A stretch of DNA of 64,000 nt. Origin: Mytilus trossulus (taxonomy: Eukaryota > Mollusca > Bivalvia > Mytilida > Mytilidae). This document shows, one piece after another, positions 46,801-61,800 of the stretch. The stretch spans positions 73,005,727-73,069,726 of the forward strand of contig NC_086379.1 of assembly GCF_036588685.1 (NCBI RefSeq), read 5' to 3'. Every line of letters starts with the position of its first letter. Within the stretch, counting starts at the first letter, position 1. The position numbers were made by a program, and so were the translations under genes. A model generated the notes under the pieces. The model searched no databases. It was not told the origin of the DNA and worked only from the letters and a program-made list of their open reading frames with translations.

Positions 46801-49800
46801 TTTTCCGTTATGGAATAACCGTTTCACAAATGATATCGGATATGTTACTTTCGTCGTAACTACAGTCCCCTTCCTTTTCATGAATGTGACCTACCGAATA
46901 AGACAATTTACCGGATGTGTCATCACAAAAGCAACACGACGGGTGGAACAGGATCTGCTACCCTTCCGGAGCACCTGAGATCACCCCTAGTTTTGGTGGG
47001 GTTCGTGTTTATTATTCTTTAGTTTTCTATGTTGTGTCATATGTACTATTGTATGTCTGTTTGTCGTTTTTCATTTTTAGCCATGGCGTTGTCAGTTTAT
47101 TTTAGATTGATGAATTTGACTGCCCCTCTGGTATCTTTCGTCCCTCTTTCACAGCTGTTGTGTTCCTGTATTTTGTTTTTGTTAAAGCTATTACTATTAA
47201 GTAAAATCTTCGCAACACCACCGTATTCGTAATGTTAAATGAGGTAGCGTTAATCAAAGTTATCTCTATTTAACAACTAATAACATAATTGGTGCGTAAA
47301 TAATTATTCGCGTTAATCCCATGCCTCAGTATCGGATTTCACACCAGATGTATGGGTGTTTATATAGAATTTTTTGCGCTTCATCCAAGATTTGTTCATG
47401 TCATGCACATACATTACCATGTACTTGAAGATTTACCTGGCTAAATTATTTTCTTTTATACTTTTCCCCATTTCTATATTACAGATTAAAAGGTATTGTG
47501 GATTCATTATTTTTCGTTTGATACCAATTGTCTTTGGTTTTGTGGGACAGCTGAACCACGAATTTAAATGTTTAAAGAATAACAAAATCTATAGTCTTTG
47601 TATGCCAATATTGCTAAAACCACGAAATTAAATATCAAGGGAAGTGCAAGTTTCCCTCAACGCACGGAAATTGATGCCCACGAAATTAAATAAATCCACA
47701 GTACTCGAAACAGGACAGACAACTAACCTGATCGTATCTAAACGTTGAATCGCCTGCTGAGATATTATTTGATGTAACAAGATGTTGTTCGAGATGATTT
47801 TTGACATTATACCATCTGGAATCCCTGTTACTAAAACTGACACAATACAAAATAGCAAGGAATATCGTATATAAGACTAGTTCTGTGAATATCTCTTGCA
47901 TTTTAAGGCGCTGCTGTCTTTTTTCTTTTAATCTTGAAACTGTTTGGGATTTCAATGGAGCTTGCGTGGCTTTGAACACATCTAAAAAAAGACCAAACAA
48001 ATCAAACTTATGAAAAGAAATATAGATTTCTGACATTCGACTTCGTTAGAGTTTATTGACTTCTCACTTTCGTTCAGTATTTGTGTTTCTAACTTTACAA
48101 AACGATAAATTATAAAATATAAGATTTTCCAGAAATAACGTGGTCAAACTAAATACAAAACACTGTTCTCAAGTAGACTTTTGTATTTCGGGTACTCATA
48201 GCAAATTCCTTTACTTTCGAAGCTGTTTTTCTATAATTTATTTCCCTGATAATCTAGCTATGTTGTCAATACGGAAGAATTTATGCGCCTGTCATACAAA
48301 GTATAGTTTAGCTAGCTATAAATCAAGCTTTTATCCACCATTTTCTCCATGGGGATATACCTGTACCAAGTCAGGAATAAGCTTTTTTTCAATTAGTTTG
48401 ATGTGTTAACCTTTTTATTTTGGAATTTGAAAAAAAGGACTTTTTGATATGAGTTTTACTTAAAGCTCGGTACTTTTGTTATTTTACTGTTAAAATCACA
48501 TTAGGATAACTTAAATTTAAGTATAACCTTTTTCATTGGGGCATTACAAGGATGCATCATTTTACAGTTATGTATTCTTTCGTGTACACTAAATGCTTAT
48601 CGATTCCAAAAATACTATCCAAAGAGGTGCAAAAGATACTAGCGGGACAGTCAAACTCATAAATCGAAAATAAACTGACAACGCCATGGCTTAACAGAAA
48701 AACAATAGTTCAATTACCACAAAAGAAAACAAAAGAATTAGCAAAAAGAACCCCAACAAAAACTGGGTAGATCTCAGGTGCTTAGGAAGGGTAAGCAGAT
48801 CCTGCTCCTCATGTGGGACCCGGATTGTTGAATATGTTATAACAAATACGGAAAATCTTCTACAAATCTTAAAACTGCATTTGGGAAACACCTCATCAAA
48901 GATACTATTTCGTTCATGTATCAAGATGATTTATCATCATGTTTTGTTGCATAGTTTACTTGGTATACACATCAAATTTCAATCCTAGGTTTAATAAATC
49001 TAAATGAGATTGAATTTAGTTATGTGTTAGTAGTGATCATTTTATTCCCTTTTAAAAATCTGTATTTAAAGTTAAAACAGTCGAACAGAGGCCCGATGTA
49101 GCCAGTGTAGCTCAACTAGAACCATGTGCATTTTAAATAATGGCCAGTATTTAACTACTAAAATAATTCATGACTAAAATGTCGATTTTGTTAGAAGACC
49201 AAACCTAAGACACTAATCTTTGACAAATGTTGTACTTAAATGAGGTGACAATTTCAGACTTCTGTACAGATTTTGTTTTGCTCATTATATATGCTTGATA
49301 ATATTTTCGTTATCTATTTCATTCTTTGAAAAAAAAACACATATGAATTTAAGTCTTTTTGGTTAAATCGGTCTTATGTGTCTGTGGTATTTAAACGTTT
49401 TCGTTTGAAAATTCAGAAGAAGGCAAAAACTTATCAAAGGTATCAGAATTAAAATTTAGTACGTCAGACGCGCGTTTCGTCTACATAAGACTTATCAGTG
49501 ACGCTCATATCAAAATAGTATAGAGCTTTGAGGATAAAAAAAAATCTAAAAAGTTGGACCAAACATGGCTAAGATAATATATGCCTGGGATAAGAAAATC
49601 CTTTGGTTTTCGAAAAATTAAAAGTTTTGTAAACAGGAAATGTTTAAAACCAGAAAAGTGCATCTAATGTAGAATGTTTTTTTTTCTATTAAGTGTCTGT
49701 ATTGATGACTTTCAACCCGCACTGTATACATGATTTCTACCAAAAGGCAAAGAAAACATTGTGTAAAAAGTTAGTCTATGAATTATTTTATGTGGTTTTT

Positions 49801-52800
49801 ATATTCAATACATGTTTCTTTAGATTAATTATATGCTCTTGTGTTTAACCTCAGTATTTCAAACGAAAACGGATGATATATCTTTTATATTCATAGTTCA
49901 ATATACTTGTAAACAATATTACTTAAAATAGATCAATATAAACACATATTTCCTAAATTAGTTTAATATAAAACAAAGATTACCTAAAAGATATGACAAT
50001 GGACTAGCTGCACGTCTTTTGGTCTCTAGAAGAAGTTTCTCTCTGTCGTATTTCACAGTTTTCTCCTTGTAACTCTTTACAATCCAAGAGAATATGACTG
50101 AAATCATTATTATCTAAAAAAAAAAAAGGTATATATTTTTTTTTTTACATTAAAAAATGTATTAATTTCAGTGAGTTCTTACGTATAGCTGTAACTTCGT
50201 CAATAATAAAATAATCCTTTAAGGGTCTTCGTCCAACCAGTTATATATTGATAACTGCATTTGTCATCTATCTGTTTTAACTGACAATTAGATTCGCTTC
50301 CGACGTATAAAGTAAATTAACAAAAATATAGCGGTCCTTGGAAAATTTTAAGGTCAATAGGCAGCTGGCAAAATCCAAAAACACCAAACGAATGGATAAC
50401 AACGGTCTTATTCTAACTTGCATTAGTCCAGGCATTTTCAGATATCAGATAATATTTTTATAACTCTTTTATAACACGATGGTCAGAAATTTTGCGAACT
50501 ATTTTACAAGTACAGTGAAAGCTAGATTTTCTTACCTTAAGTGGATCAACTAAGAGTATTGATTCGATGAATGACATAAAGAAACATAGCAGCCATTCCT
50601 CTGACTTTGTCTTTCCCCATTCCATGCTATACAGAATTAGGAAAAATCCAGATGTAAAGACGGCTAATGTAACAATTCCCCATGCTACATATCTACACCA
50701 AAACGGAAGTGAAAATTCAGAATCATCTGTCACATCTGCGTTATTGTCTTCCTCGCCGGATTTAAGTGTCATTTCAGAATTGTCTTTAGTATTTGTCAAA
50801 GTTTTCTTCTCATTTCTGGAACGAGGTTTGGAACTTCTGAACATATAAGATACTAACAATATTGGAGGTGCAGCAATAATTGCACTGACAATTGAAATAT
50901 ATATCCCAGAAAGTGATAATTTAATCGGTCCAATTGAACATTGACTTCCGGTATTTTGTCCATAAAACATTGCACTTGAGATCATGGTGAGAAACAACAA
51001 TGTCAAACAGCAAGCCAATCTTTCTAACCTTGTAAAGTTGCTATCTTCAGGTCGAATGGCAACCGATAACCATAAGTGATTGTCTGTTGTGTTTTGTCTA
51101 GTTTGTTCATTGAATAAAAATGAGAATTTATGTTTATCCAACTTATCAGACACAGGAATGGCACACTCAATGCATCCATCATCGTGGTCCAAAGAAAGCC
51201 ATTGATCACATATAAACAGATACCTGTCAATTGAAAGAAAGAAAAAGGACGATAAAGCTATTATCGGCACCTTTAATATTTGAAATTATAAAGCTTTTAT
51301 GATCTACCAAATAACGGCATACAGCTAATAACAAGACATTAGCATGTAAAATATGATTTTTTTTTTTTTTATTAAAATATGGTCTGAAATATTTGTATTC
51401 CAGCTTATAAATTAAAAGTATGTAAATAAAGAAACTAGAGAATAAAAAAAAATATGCAGGGTGGGTGAACTTGTTTACGAGATATAATCCATTGAAAATT
51501 TGGTGTTAAATAATTTTCGCTAGACATTTCTTATATTTAACATTGTCAATCTTTTTATTTAAAAAAACTATGAAAAAATAACAAGGATTTTATAAGATTT
51601 TGGAATATGACTTTTTGAACTATGTGTAATAAAAATATGAAAAGAAAGGAGGGGGGTTGTTGGCAATTTTTTTTAATGTCAATACATTGGCAAAACCAGG
51701 AATATCTTTTTGAGTGATACCTTAGATTTCGTTTTGTCTATAAGCTATTTGTCAAATGACTATTTGATTCAACATATGTCAATTTTTACATGGTAATGAC
51801 ATCGTAGTGATATCCAAGGCAAACTTTATGCGCGTAAGGTTCATCAAAAGGTGTGAAAATTAACTAAGTTGTGATCCAACCTTGAGATGCTCCCTCAGGT
51901 AAAAACCGGTTTGTTTTGTTTTGATTTGCCTTAACTGAAATGGTCAAGAGGTATCTTGACAAATATAGGTGAGTTAAAGAGTTTGTCTGAGTGGACAGTA
52001 TCAAAGTAATTCAGGTGTTTGTTTGAAAGGAAGAAAAAAATGCCTTAAAAAAGATTTTGTCTTTCTTTTATACAAAATGCATTTTCCTTTAATATATCTA
52101 GTGGATGAAGGCTTTAAAACTTTCCAAACAGCACAGGTAAGTCTATACACAGAGTAGTTATTGAGGTGAAAAAACAGCCATGTTTGTCCATTTGGTATGA
52201 AGAACCTTAAGTTATCATATAATTGCAACCATAAACATTCAATAAAATGAACCGATAAAATCTTATAGATTTTAATAATTATACTATTTTGCAACTTGTT
52301 TAGTCAACAAATTGTCTTTTTCATTCGTTCATTCATCGTATCACTACAAACAGAACAAAACACAACATATTTATAGTTTATTATTCATAAAAAGAGACAA
52401 AAATAAAGTACGTGAGCTTTACCTTCCACCAGTTTGTATATCCTCCAGTATGATTTTATTAAGATACCATGATGCTGAATTTCCTTGTCCGCTATTATCA
52501 TGCCAAATTTTTAATACTGTTGGGTCATTTATTGGTTTAGGAACGCTCATGACAAATTTCCGGATGCTTCCAACATCAAAACTCTGTAATATAAACATAA
52601 TCACTTGGTTAATCCCGTCAAATAATAATGTCTGTCCGTAGCCTCGTCAATCGTTATTTTGTGTCAAATTTTATTGTTTTCTTTTGTTTGAAAAAAATGC
52701 AGTGTGCATGAAAGACATTTTCATTGCGTTCATTAAGGTTTGTAAAAATTCTTGATAGTATATGGACGGCCAATATCTAGCAACATATAGATATATATAT

Positions 52801-55800
52801 GTCCATTATGGATGACTGAATGCTGTCCTCAAGATGCTTTATCTTATAGTTTTTTTAGTTGTCATTTTATTAAATATACTCATAACTTATTTTTAGTCAT
52901 AGCAAAGAAAGAGGGATTTCGGAATTAAAACTGACATTTAGTAACGAACAAAAAAACCAACAATATAAAGAAAGTATTGGCTTAGATAAAGGAATCCTAA
53001 AAATAATAGTGAGTGATCTCAGGTGCATCGGAATGGTGAGCACAGGTTGCACCCATTATGTTAGTTAATGTACATACACATTTAGAGAAACATTTTACTT
53101 GGTCATTATTGAAAAAAAAGAAGACGGAAATGGGATCATGATTATTAAACCACGATAAGATATCCTATTATACTTTTACATGTACAATGGGTTGAACGCT
53201 AAAACATTAAAGGATTAATAATTAAAAATAAACCATCTTGATATCTAAGACTTAGTATGCGTATTAGGTTACAGCCATTTATCTCTCTGGCAAATGGCAT
53301 TGCATTATGAATGTCGTTTAATGATGCGTTTTAACTTAACATATCTTTGTAGGTCAGTCACAATGCTATCTGCTTGCAGCGTTGTTGTGAGTTTCTGATA
53401 GTAGATGTTTTTGTGCCCTGTTAAATTGTTCCTTTTAAAAGTTTTGGATTCTCATAAAATCTATGTATAACTTTTGGACTAGTTTGAATCTCGGTCTATT
53501 TCTGTAATTTATTCTTACATACTTTTGATTTTTTAACCCTGTATGCGTACATTGCCTATGTAAATCTTAAAATTGTTTGTATGCACATTGAACGACAAAT
53601 TTATGTGACGTATATAATTTTTCTGACGTCAGACACTCAAATCAGTCCATGTGTTCGTAGATAGTAGATGTGTTTGTGTCCTGTTAAATTGTTCCTTTTA
53701 AAATTGTTGTACGATGATGGCTGATGTACAAATATTTTGACTATTTTATTAATTGTGACTTTTTATTTAACGCATCATGTAAATGTAGCGGAATTTGATG
53801 AGACTGTTATTAAAGTGAGAGGGTTAGCGCTATAGAACCAGGTTATATACACCATTTTCTACATTTGAAAATTCCTGTACCAAGTCAGGAATATGACAGT
53901 TCTTGCCCATTCGTTTTTGATGCGTTTTGTTTTTTGATTTTGCCATGTGATTATGGACTTTCCAAATTGATTTTCCTCTGAGTTCAGTATTTTTGTGATT
54001 TTACTTTTTTCTGTAATGAAACTGTCTAGCAAAACAAATGTTGACTTATTCCTTGTTGCAACATCTGGATGGCATATAATTCAGATTTGCATTGTTAAGT
54101 CTATGCGTTATTGAATCGCAAATAATTCAAGATTTTCTACTGTCTGAAATCTGAGAATATATTTATGTCTTAGAACGTTTAACATGTCTGATTTCCGAAT
54201 GTGACATTTTGACTGAGTGTTGCTTGAGTCAAGTGTAGGTATGCATTCGACAAATGTTCCAAAAAGAAAAAAAACAGTGGGGTTCAATGCTAACAATTAG
54301 ATTTGTCACGCTGTCAATAACCGGCACGACCACATATTTATCAAAGGGTTATGTGTGTTAGTAGTGAATTCGTGCTGTCGACTTCAAAACAAAGGACCAG
54401 TGAATTACATGATTCCTCCTTTTTGACATTTGTAGCGTTATGTATCGTGTCACTTGTTTAGATCACGAAATGAACTGCTTAGGGACCAGCTGAAGGATGA
54501 CTCCGGATGCGGGAATTTGTCGCTGCATTGAAGACCTGTAGGTGAACTTCTGCTGTTGTCTGTTCTATGGTCGGGATGTTGTCTCTCTGACACTTTCCCC
54601 ATTTTCATTCTCAGTTTCATGTAATTGTGAAGAATGATGTCCTCTGTTTTTTTGTTTGTGTTTTTATAGGCAATCATACTGCATGTTGATTATATCAACT
54701 GTATTTAAAAATGAGAAGTAAGAGAATTGTTCGTAAAGTTCCTTTTTTTTATCCTACAAATAATGTAAAAGAATGGATTTTTCGGACCACGAACAGACAA
54801 AATACTCACTCGATGTGTTTCATCATCTAATAGTCGTACATCTGGTTCATAAAAATGGTTTTTCTTTGGTTTCCCATCAATTATCATCAAACCTATTCTG
54901 GATTTTGTTCCAGCATGTCTGTGTAATCCTGTGAACACCGTCAGAATGTACAAGTAATCGTCGTCAGGACCGTTGTCACTCAGATATGATAAAGCCCACT
55001 GCAAGATTTAGATTAACACTTACAATAAGGATTCGCTGAATTTTTCCTTCATTTTGATAAAGAAGCTATCCGTTTATTTCTTAATAATAAATAGACCGTT
55101 ATTGAAATAGAAAAAGAAATTTTATTAACCCACTTATAAACCCTTCCGGGTTTGGGTTTCATACTATGATGACAATGGTTTGTGTTATGACAGTGAAATC
55201 GTTATAAAATAAAATACAACACAATAGCACATCGAATAGCTATCGCATGCACATGGAAGAGAAAGTTAATATGGAAGATAATCAATAAATGTGTGAGGAT
55301 TATTCCCCTTGATAAGTATCTAAAACGTTGAAGACATGGTGTTCAGAATAGGATAAAAAAGAAAGTCCAGCTGATTAGATATTTTTGTAAATTTCTCTCA
55401 TGTTCACGCACTAACCAATAACTAAATATTTATGTACATGTACAGTACTTCGACGGTGTAAGCTACCCACTAACACCATACACCATTACATCATACACCC
55501 TCTGCCGTTACACCATACACGTTAATGTAATTTCAATTTCAGAGAAAGCATGCGACTAATGAACTATCTATTTATCTTTAAAGAACGAAATTCGATCACA
55601 ATATTGTATAAAATTAAAATATCAGTTTTCAATTTTTTGCATAATTTCAAATGTCGTACACCATTCCCGATCGCACGTTATTCCATTAAACCATTCCCCT
55701 CACACCATAACATACCTTCTACTATTGCTTTATATGCCACACAAGATTACACCATTCACGTTTTTTTTTTTGGGGGGGGGGGGGATTTACACCATCCAAG

Positions 55801-58800
55801 GGATGAAGATGATGTTTAAATTGCAATAATTGGATGAACATTTTTATAAATTTAACTACCGTTTACACATGTTGTTTAATTGAATGTTGGTTAGTTGCTA
55901 TTTCCACTTGTAATAGATCCATGCATATTCAGAAAAAGAACACACGAACAAATATATCCAGTAAAAAGGTCCGGGATAAAGGTCAAAGAAATGCAGACTG
56001 CCAGTTGAAAATGAGGATATATCAGATAGGGACAGAAATTTGGCTTGCAACAAATAAAATGTATATTTCTAAAAGCATGATTTCTTCATCGAATATGGTA
56101 CCATAGCTACTATGGATATGATGTTTTACATGTTTCGTTCATTTGATCGATGCTATAGGTTGTATTAAATACGGTAATATGGTCATAAAAATTTCTCAAA
56201 AGGAGGAAACAGACGTTGATTCACTTATTTTCGTGGGTATCAAATTTCGTGGATTGTTGAAAACTTGCATATTCGTTGATATTTGATTTCGTTGTTTTTC
56301 CAATCTGTATACAAAGCCTATTGAAAATACGTTATTCGTTGATCATTTGAATTCGTGATTCACCCGTATCCACGAAACCCACGAAAATTGGTATCCAACG
56401 AATAATAATGAATTCACGGTATACGTTGTAACTGTGAATGTGAGGGTCACTCCTCCTGGTTATTTTGTAATTTTATGTTTATGTTTGTTTTGTTCACATG
56501 TGCTTTAATATTTTATGTAATTGTTTATACATATATATTCTCTGTAACTATATAATTTCTCGTTTATGATTGTTATTCACTTTATTTGACTTAATTTCTC
56601 TGAACCAATTCTATAATTTACTTTAAATATTGTGAATTTTGCCGATTACTTATAATCTTCTTTTTTTTCCAGAAAAAGTAAATACTTTGTCAAATATTGT
56701 ATAAATAGGCAAATTACATTACCCTAGCGTGATCCTTTATGTCCTGTCTAAATGCCCATACACATAACAAAATATATAACAGTACCAGGGATACAACAGT
56801 TGCAAACACCGCTGCATTGTTTTTCAAATCAAACTTTTCAAAAACTCTTCCAAAGTCGATCGTGTTTGGAGGCACGTAAAACGTTGTGGCAAAACTATTC
56901 CCTGGTGGATTGGAACACTCACAAACAGTCTCATTGATAGTTGATGCAGACGAAAGCTAAATAACAGAAAAAATAGGGGTATGAAATAGAATATATTAAA
57001 TCCATGAGTATATCCCCGACCGGAGTGGCTGACATAGTACTCGGTTTTATAAAGTTTGTTTTAATCAGTCTTCAGTTTTCATTGTTAATGTGATGTAGAT
57101 TGCTGTTTGACTTTAACAACTCCCTGCATTTTGATTTTGTCAACCCGTTTTGCTATTATTTTTTATTTTTTTACATGACATTCGAAAAAGATATCATGCA
57201 TTGTAAAATACCCTCTATGAATTTAAGGCCTGGGAAGCGCGATTTTGGATTTATTTTCATCTGGAACTCCAAAAAAAACCATTTATTTAAAATCAGTGAA
57301 TGTAGCAATACACAAAGAGTTACAAACCAAAAAAGCTGAAATTAACAGGGTTGCATTAACCAACTGGAGGTCAACTTTGGCCATGGAAGGTCAAATTTTA
57401 TATAATTAATTTCTAAAGCGATCAACAGTAAATCCGATCAATATTTATAATTTAAATTTTAAATTTATAATATTTATAAAAGTCAGTCGCAAATATATGA
57501 CTACCTGGCTACATGTTACCTTTGGGACATATATACTGTTCACCATAGATAATTTCCAGTACTAGAACATGATAATTACGTTTATTACATTGGTTGCAAT
57601 GAATTACATTGATTTCCCAGTTGAATAAAAACCGATAATTTCACATGTGAAATACACGTGGTTATTTCACTCTCTGACGTCATACAACAATAGGCGTTGT
57701 CAAGACGTCGATAACGTCGGATCAAAAGAAATTGTCAATGCGTAGGAAAAAGATAAAGTTCCTTACATTTTCTACATTAATTTTATAAAAAAGCCATTTC
57801 CCACTGTAATAAAAGTATAACTAATCGCCGTATTTGAATATAAAAAATAAGACAACTTGGGACCGAATGTCGCTATGGATTAAACTCGTGCTGTGCACTC
57901 GTTTTATCCATGCGTCGTTATTTTTTATATTCAAATACGGCGATTAGTTATACTATAAATTATACATTTTCGTTGGAGTGTTGGAATAGTTATTATCAAG
58001 TTTTAAACAATAAATGCGATTAAAAAAATAAAATAACATGCAATGATGTCTCCAACAAAAAAAAATCATTGTGGCTTGTTGAAGGCTGTACGGTGACCTA
58101 TAGTTGTAAATGTTTGTGTCATTTTGGTCTTTTGTTGATAGTTGTCTCATTGGCAATTATACTACATCTTCTTTTTTATATTGTTTATATTGTAAACAAT
58201 ATAGGAATACCATACTCCAACGCCAACCTTCATTAATGATAAACAACAACTCGCCTGCTGAAGAAAGAGTTACTTCTATTTCTATAAAATATATTTTTTC
58301 TAAATGAAAAGTCCAGCATGTCGTTTCGATACGCATTTTTGTAAACATACCCTATCAGGAGCAAACAGGGCATAGGTTTAGAGTGCAACAAATATGGAAA
58401 ACTATGTGATGGACTAAGTATCCAATTGAAATAGGACAACATCAATCATAACAGAACAAGGGTTCACCATAATCTTACCTGACATGAAGTTTTGTCCCAT
58501 TTCTGCTTAACAGTATTCCATACTCTACAACCAACCGTAGCTCCAATAATTTCATATTCAACAATAGTAGTACTCAGTGATCGTCTTCGTCTTGTTGATG
58601 TAGCGGTAGACGATTTTTCTGTTAATAAAAACTCAAAGGAGTTTGTTTTGGAAAACTATCTATTTTTAAATATCTAAGTGTGTGTCTTATTGGTCTCATG
58701 TAGATCTGCGGAGTTTTGTGAATATTTTGTTATTTTGAGTTTTTTCAATATAGTATTATTAACTGATCGTAACATGAAAAATTGTATGATTGCGAATCAA

Positions 58801-61800
58801 ACAAATATCTCCTGGAGAAAAATGTTGTAGAAGTATATGACCACCGTAGAATCAAGGCCAATATGCACAGAACCTATAAAATATGGTAAGTTACAAAAGT
58901 ATTACGTAATGTTTTATATTTGACTAAGCAGGTTGATTTGCATATTGGAATACTCCTTTAGTCTTGTAATTTCAAATGTATCATATATTGATTTGTAAAC
59001 GTTAGTTATCATTTGGCCTAAATCAAGTGTAAACATTCTTGAAAACAAGAAATGTCGTAAATAATCTTAGTGATTACCAATAAATGCAAACTCTTACACG
59101 TGTGTTTGCTTTTTTCTCTATTCCCATAAGTTAAATAGATATACCTTTTTGAACAAAGACTCCGACATACACATTTGTTGGGGCGGTGTATAGTCCACCG
59201 TCAAGTATTACTTTAATTTCGCTGGTTGATAACCAGTCGCTGGATTCTATAACTTTCATCCAGTCATATTCGTCTTCCGTTGGAGGTTCTGTATTCCGAA
59301 TGTAAATAGTGTGATTGAGATGGATTATTGGGCTATTTATACTGATTATCAAGCTGTCCGCAGGTGTCTTCCAGTACATTTTGTACACTAGCATCTGTGA
59401 AGTGATCTCATTTTTATCAACTGGAATGGCTACTTTAATAGTTTTTCTTTTTGGTACTAAACCAGAATTCTGAAGTTTGATTTTCGATGGTATTGCTGAG
59501 TTTGTTGTATTGCCTTCTCCCACTGACACAGTTACGGTCTTAGATGATATGAACTTAGACTCCTCATCCCACGAAAATGGTGTGTGGTCATATAATGTTA
59601 CCTTTTCAGAAAAAAATATCATCTTTATTTATATATAGAAAAAGTAGGTTAGACACTAAGTTGATCCACATTAACTCGTGGATCTGAAAAAAGAAGATGT
59701 GGTGTGATTGCCATTAAGACAACTGTCAATAAGAGAAGTTATGACACAGAAAGTAACAACAACAGGTCACCGTACGACTCTGCTGCAATTATTTCTTTTT
59801 GTGTGTGCTATCATTTATATGTTTTGTTAATATTACTACATTTGTATCAACAATTAACAGTAGTAGATCTCTATACAATTTGTCATATAGTACACATGTT
59901 TCGATATTTTGCACTAAGCTGTAAATCTCCTTAAACTCACACAGGAGTTAACATCACTCTGCACCAAGCTGTAAATCTCACTGAACTCACACAGGTGGTT
60001 AACATCATTAACAGACATAACAGTATCGAAAAAATATCTACAACACAATAAGGATGATTTTTTTTACGTTTCCCTTTCTTTTGTTTCGATATATAGTATT
60101 GACCAATCATAACAATTACTGTTTAAAATCTCTAATTAATGTGTATACCTGTATGGCTTGCTCTTGTGTAGACTGGGAATTTGATTCTACAAAACTTAAA
60201 TCTACTTCATTGATTTGAAACCCTTTCTTAATCAGCTCCCCAATCAGTTTCTTGTCTTCTGTTGAATTGATGTGTCCATTTTGAACGTAAACAGGCATCT
60301 GTTTACGATTGTTCAGCATCTGAAGCACGTGGCCTAAGTAGGAAATACTATCCAATAGTACTTGAACCTCGTTTTGAACCTACATATAGAATATGTCCAG
60401 CATATATTGAAATATAAGAATTCCAAATGTTTGTTGAAAAAAGCACCTCCAAACGGTAACGAATATGTATTATAAAAAATGTGTAAGGGTTCCACGGAAC
60501 CCAGTGTCTCGCCTACTTTTGCTGTAAATCGCAGGCTCAACAAAAAATGAGGAAAAAAATAAATAAAAAAATTCCTCTTGATACTATCTTTTGATTGTAA
60601 GAAGCTTCTGTCCAAGTTGGTAAAAATCTAGGATAGTTAATGAATCTAATTAATGTTTGAAAACTTAAACTGCCGACTGTATGTAATGTTAACTGGAAGA
60701 AAATCTACGTCCATTTAAAAGTAAAATACAGAAAAAATGGAGTTATCTTTTTACAATATTTACTTCTGGATACTATCTTATGGTCATAAATAAGCTTCTG
60801 TCCAAGTTTGGTACAAACCCAGGATAGTTTAAGAAAGTTTTTAAAATTTTAAAAACTTTAACCACAGAGTGAATGTAATGTTTCCCTGCAGAAAAACTAA
60901 GTCCATTTAAAAGTAAAATACGGAAAAAATGGATTTATTTTTTTACAAAATTTATTTCTGGATACTATCTTATGATCATAAACAAGCTTCTGTCAAAATT
61001 TGGTTCAGACCAAGGATAGTTTAAGAAAGTTATTAAAATTCTAAAAACTTTAACCACAGAGTGAATGTAATGTTTCCCCGCAGAAAAAACTAAGTCCATT
61101 TATAAGTAAAATACGGAAAAAATGGAATTTTATTTTTACAAAATTCACTTTCGGATACTATCTAATGATCATAAACAAGCTTCTGTCCAAGTTTGGTAGA
61201 AATCCAGTATAGTTTAAGAAAGTTATTAAAATTTCAAAAACTTTAACCACAGAGTGAATATTTGTGGACGCCGCCGACGACGACACCGACGCCGACGGAA
61301 AGTAGGATCGCTAAGTCTCGCTTTTTCGACTAAAGTCGAAGGCTCGACAAAAAGGGACGAAGGATACCAGAAGACAGTCAATATTAAAAAGAAGATGTGG
61401 TATGTTTGCCAATGAGACAAATATCCACAAAAGACCAAAAATGACACAGAAATTAACTATAGGTCACCGTACGGCCTTCAACAATGAGCAAAGCCCATAC
61501 CGCATAGTCAGCTATAAAAGGCCCCGATAAGACAATGTAAAACAACTCAAACGAGAAAACTAACGGCCTTATTTATGTAAAAAAATGAACGAAAAAAAAA
61601 TATGTAACACATGAACAAACGATAACCCCTGAATTTACAGGCTCCTGACTTGGGACAGGCACATCCATAAATGATGTGGCGGGGTTAAACTCATGAATTT
61701 AAAATTAACTGACAACGCCATGGCTTAAAATGAAAAAGACAAACAGACAAACAATAGTACACATGACAACATAGACAACTAAAGAAAAAAAAATACACAA

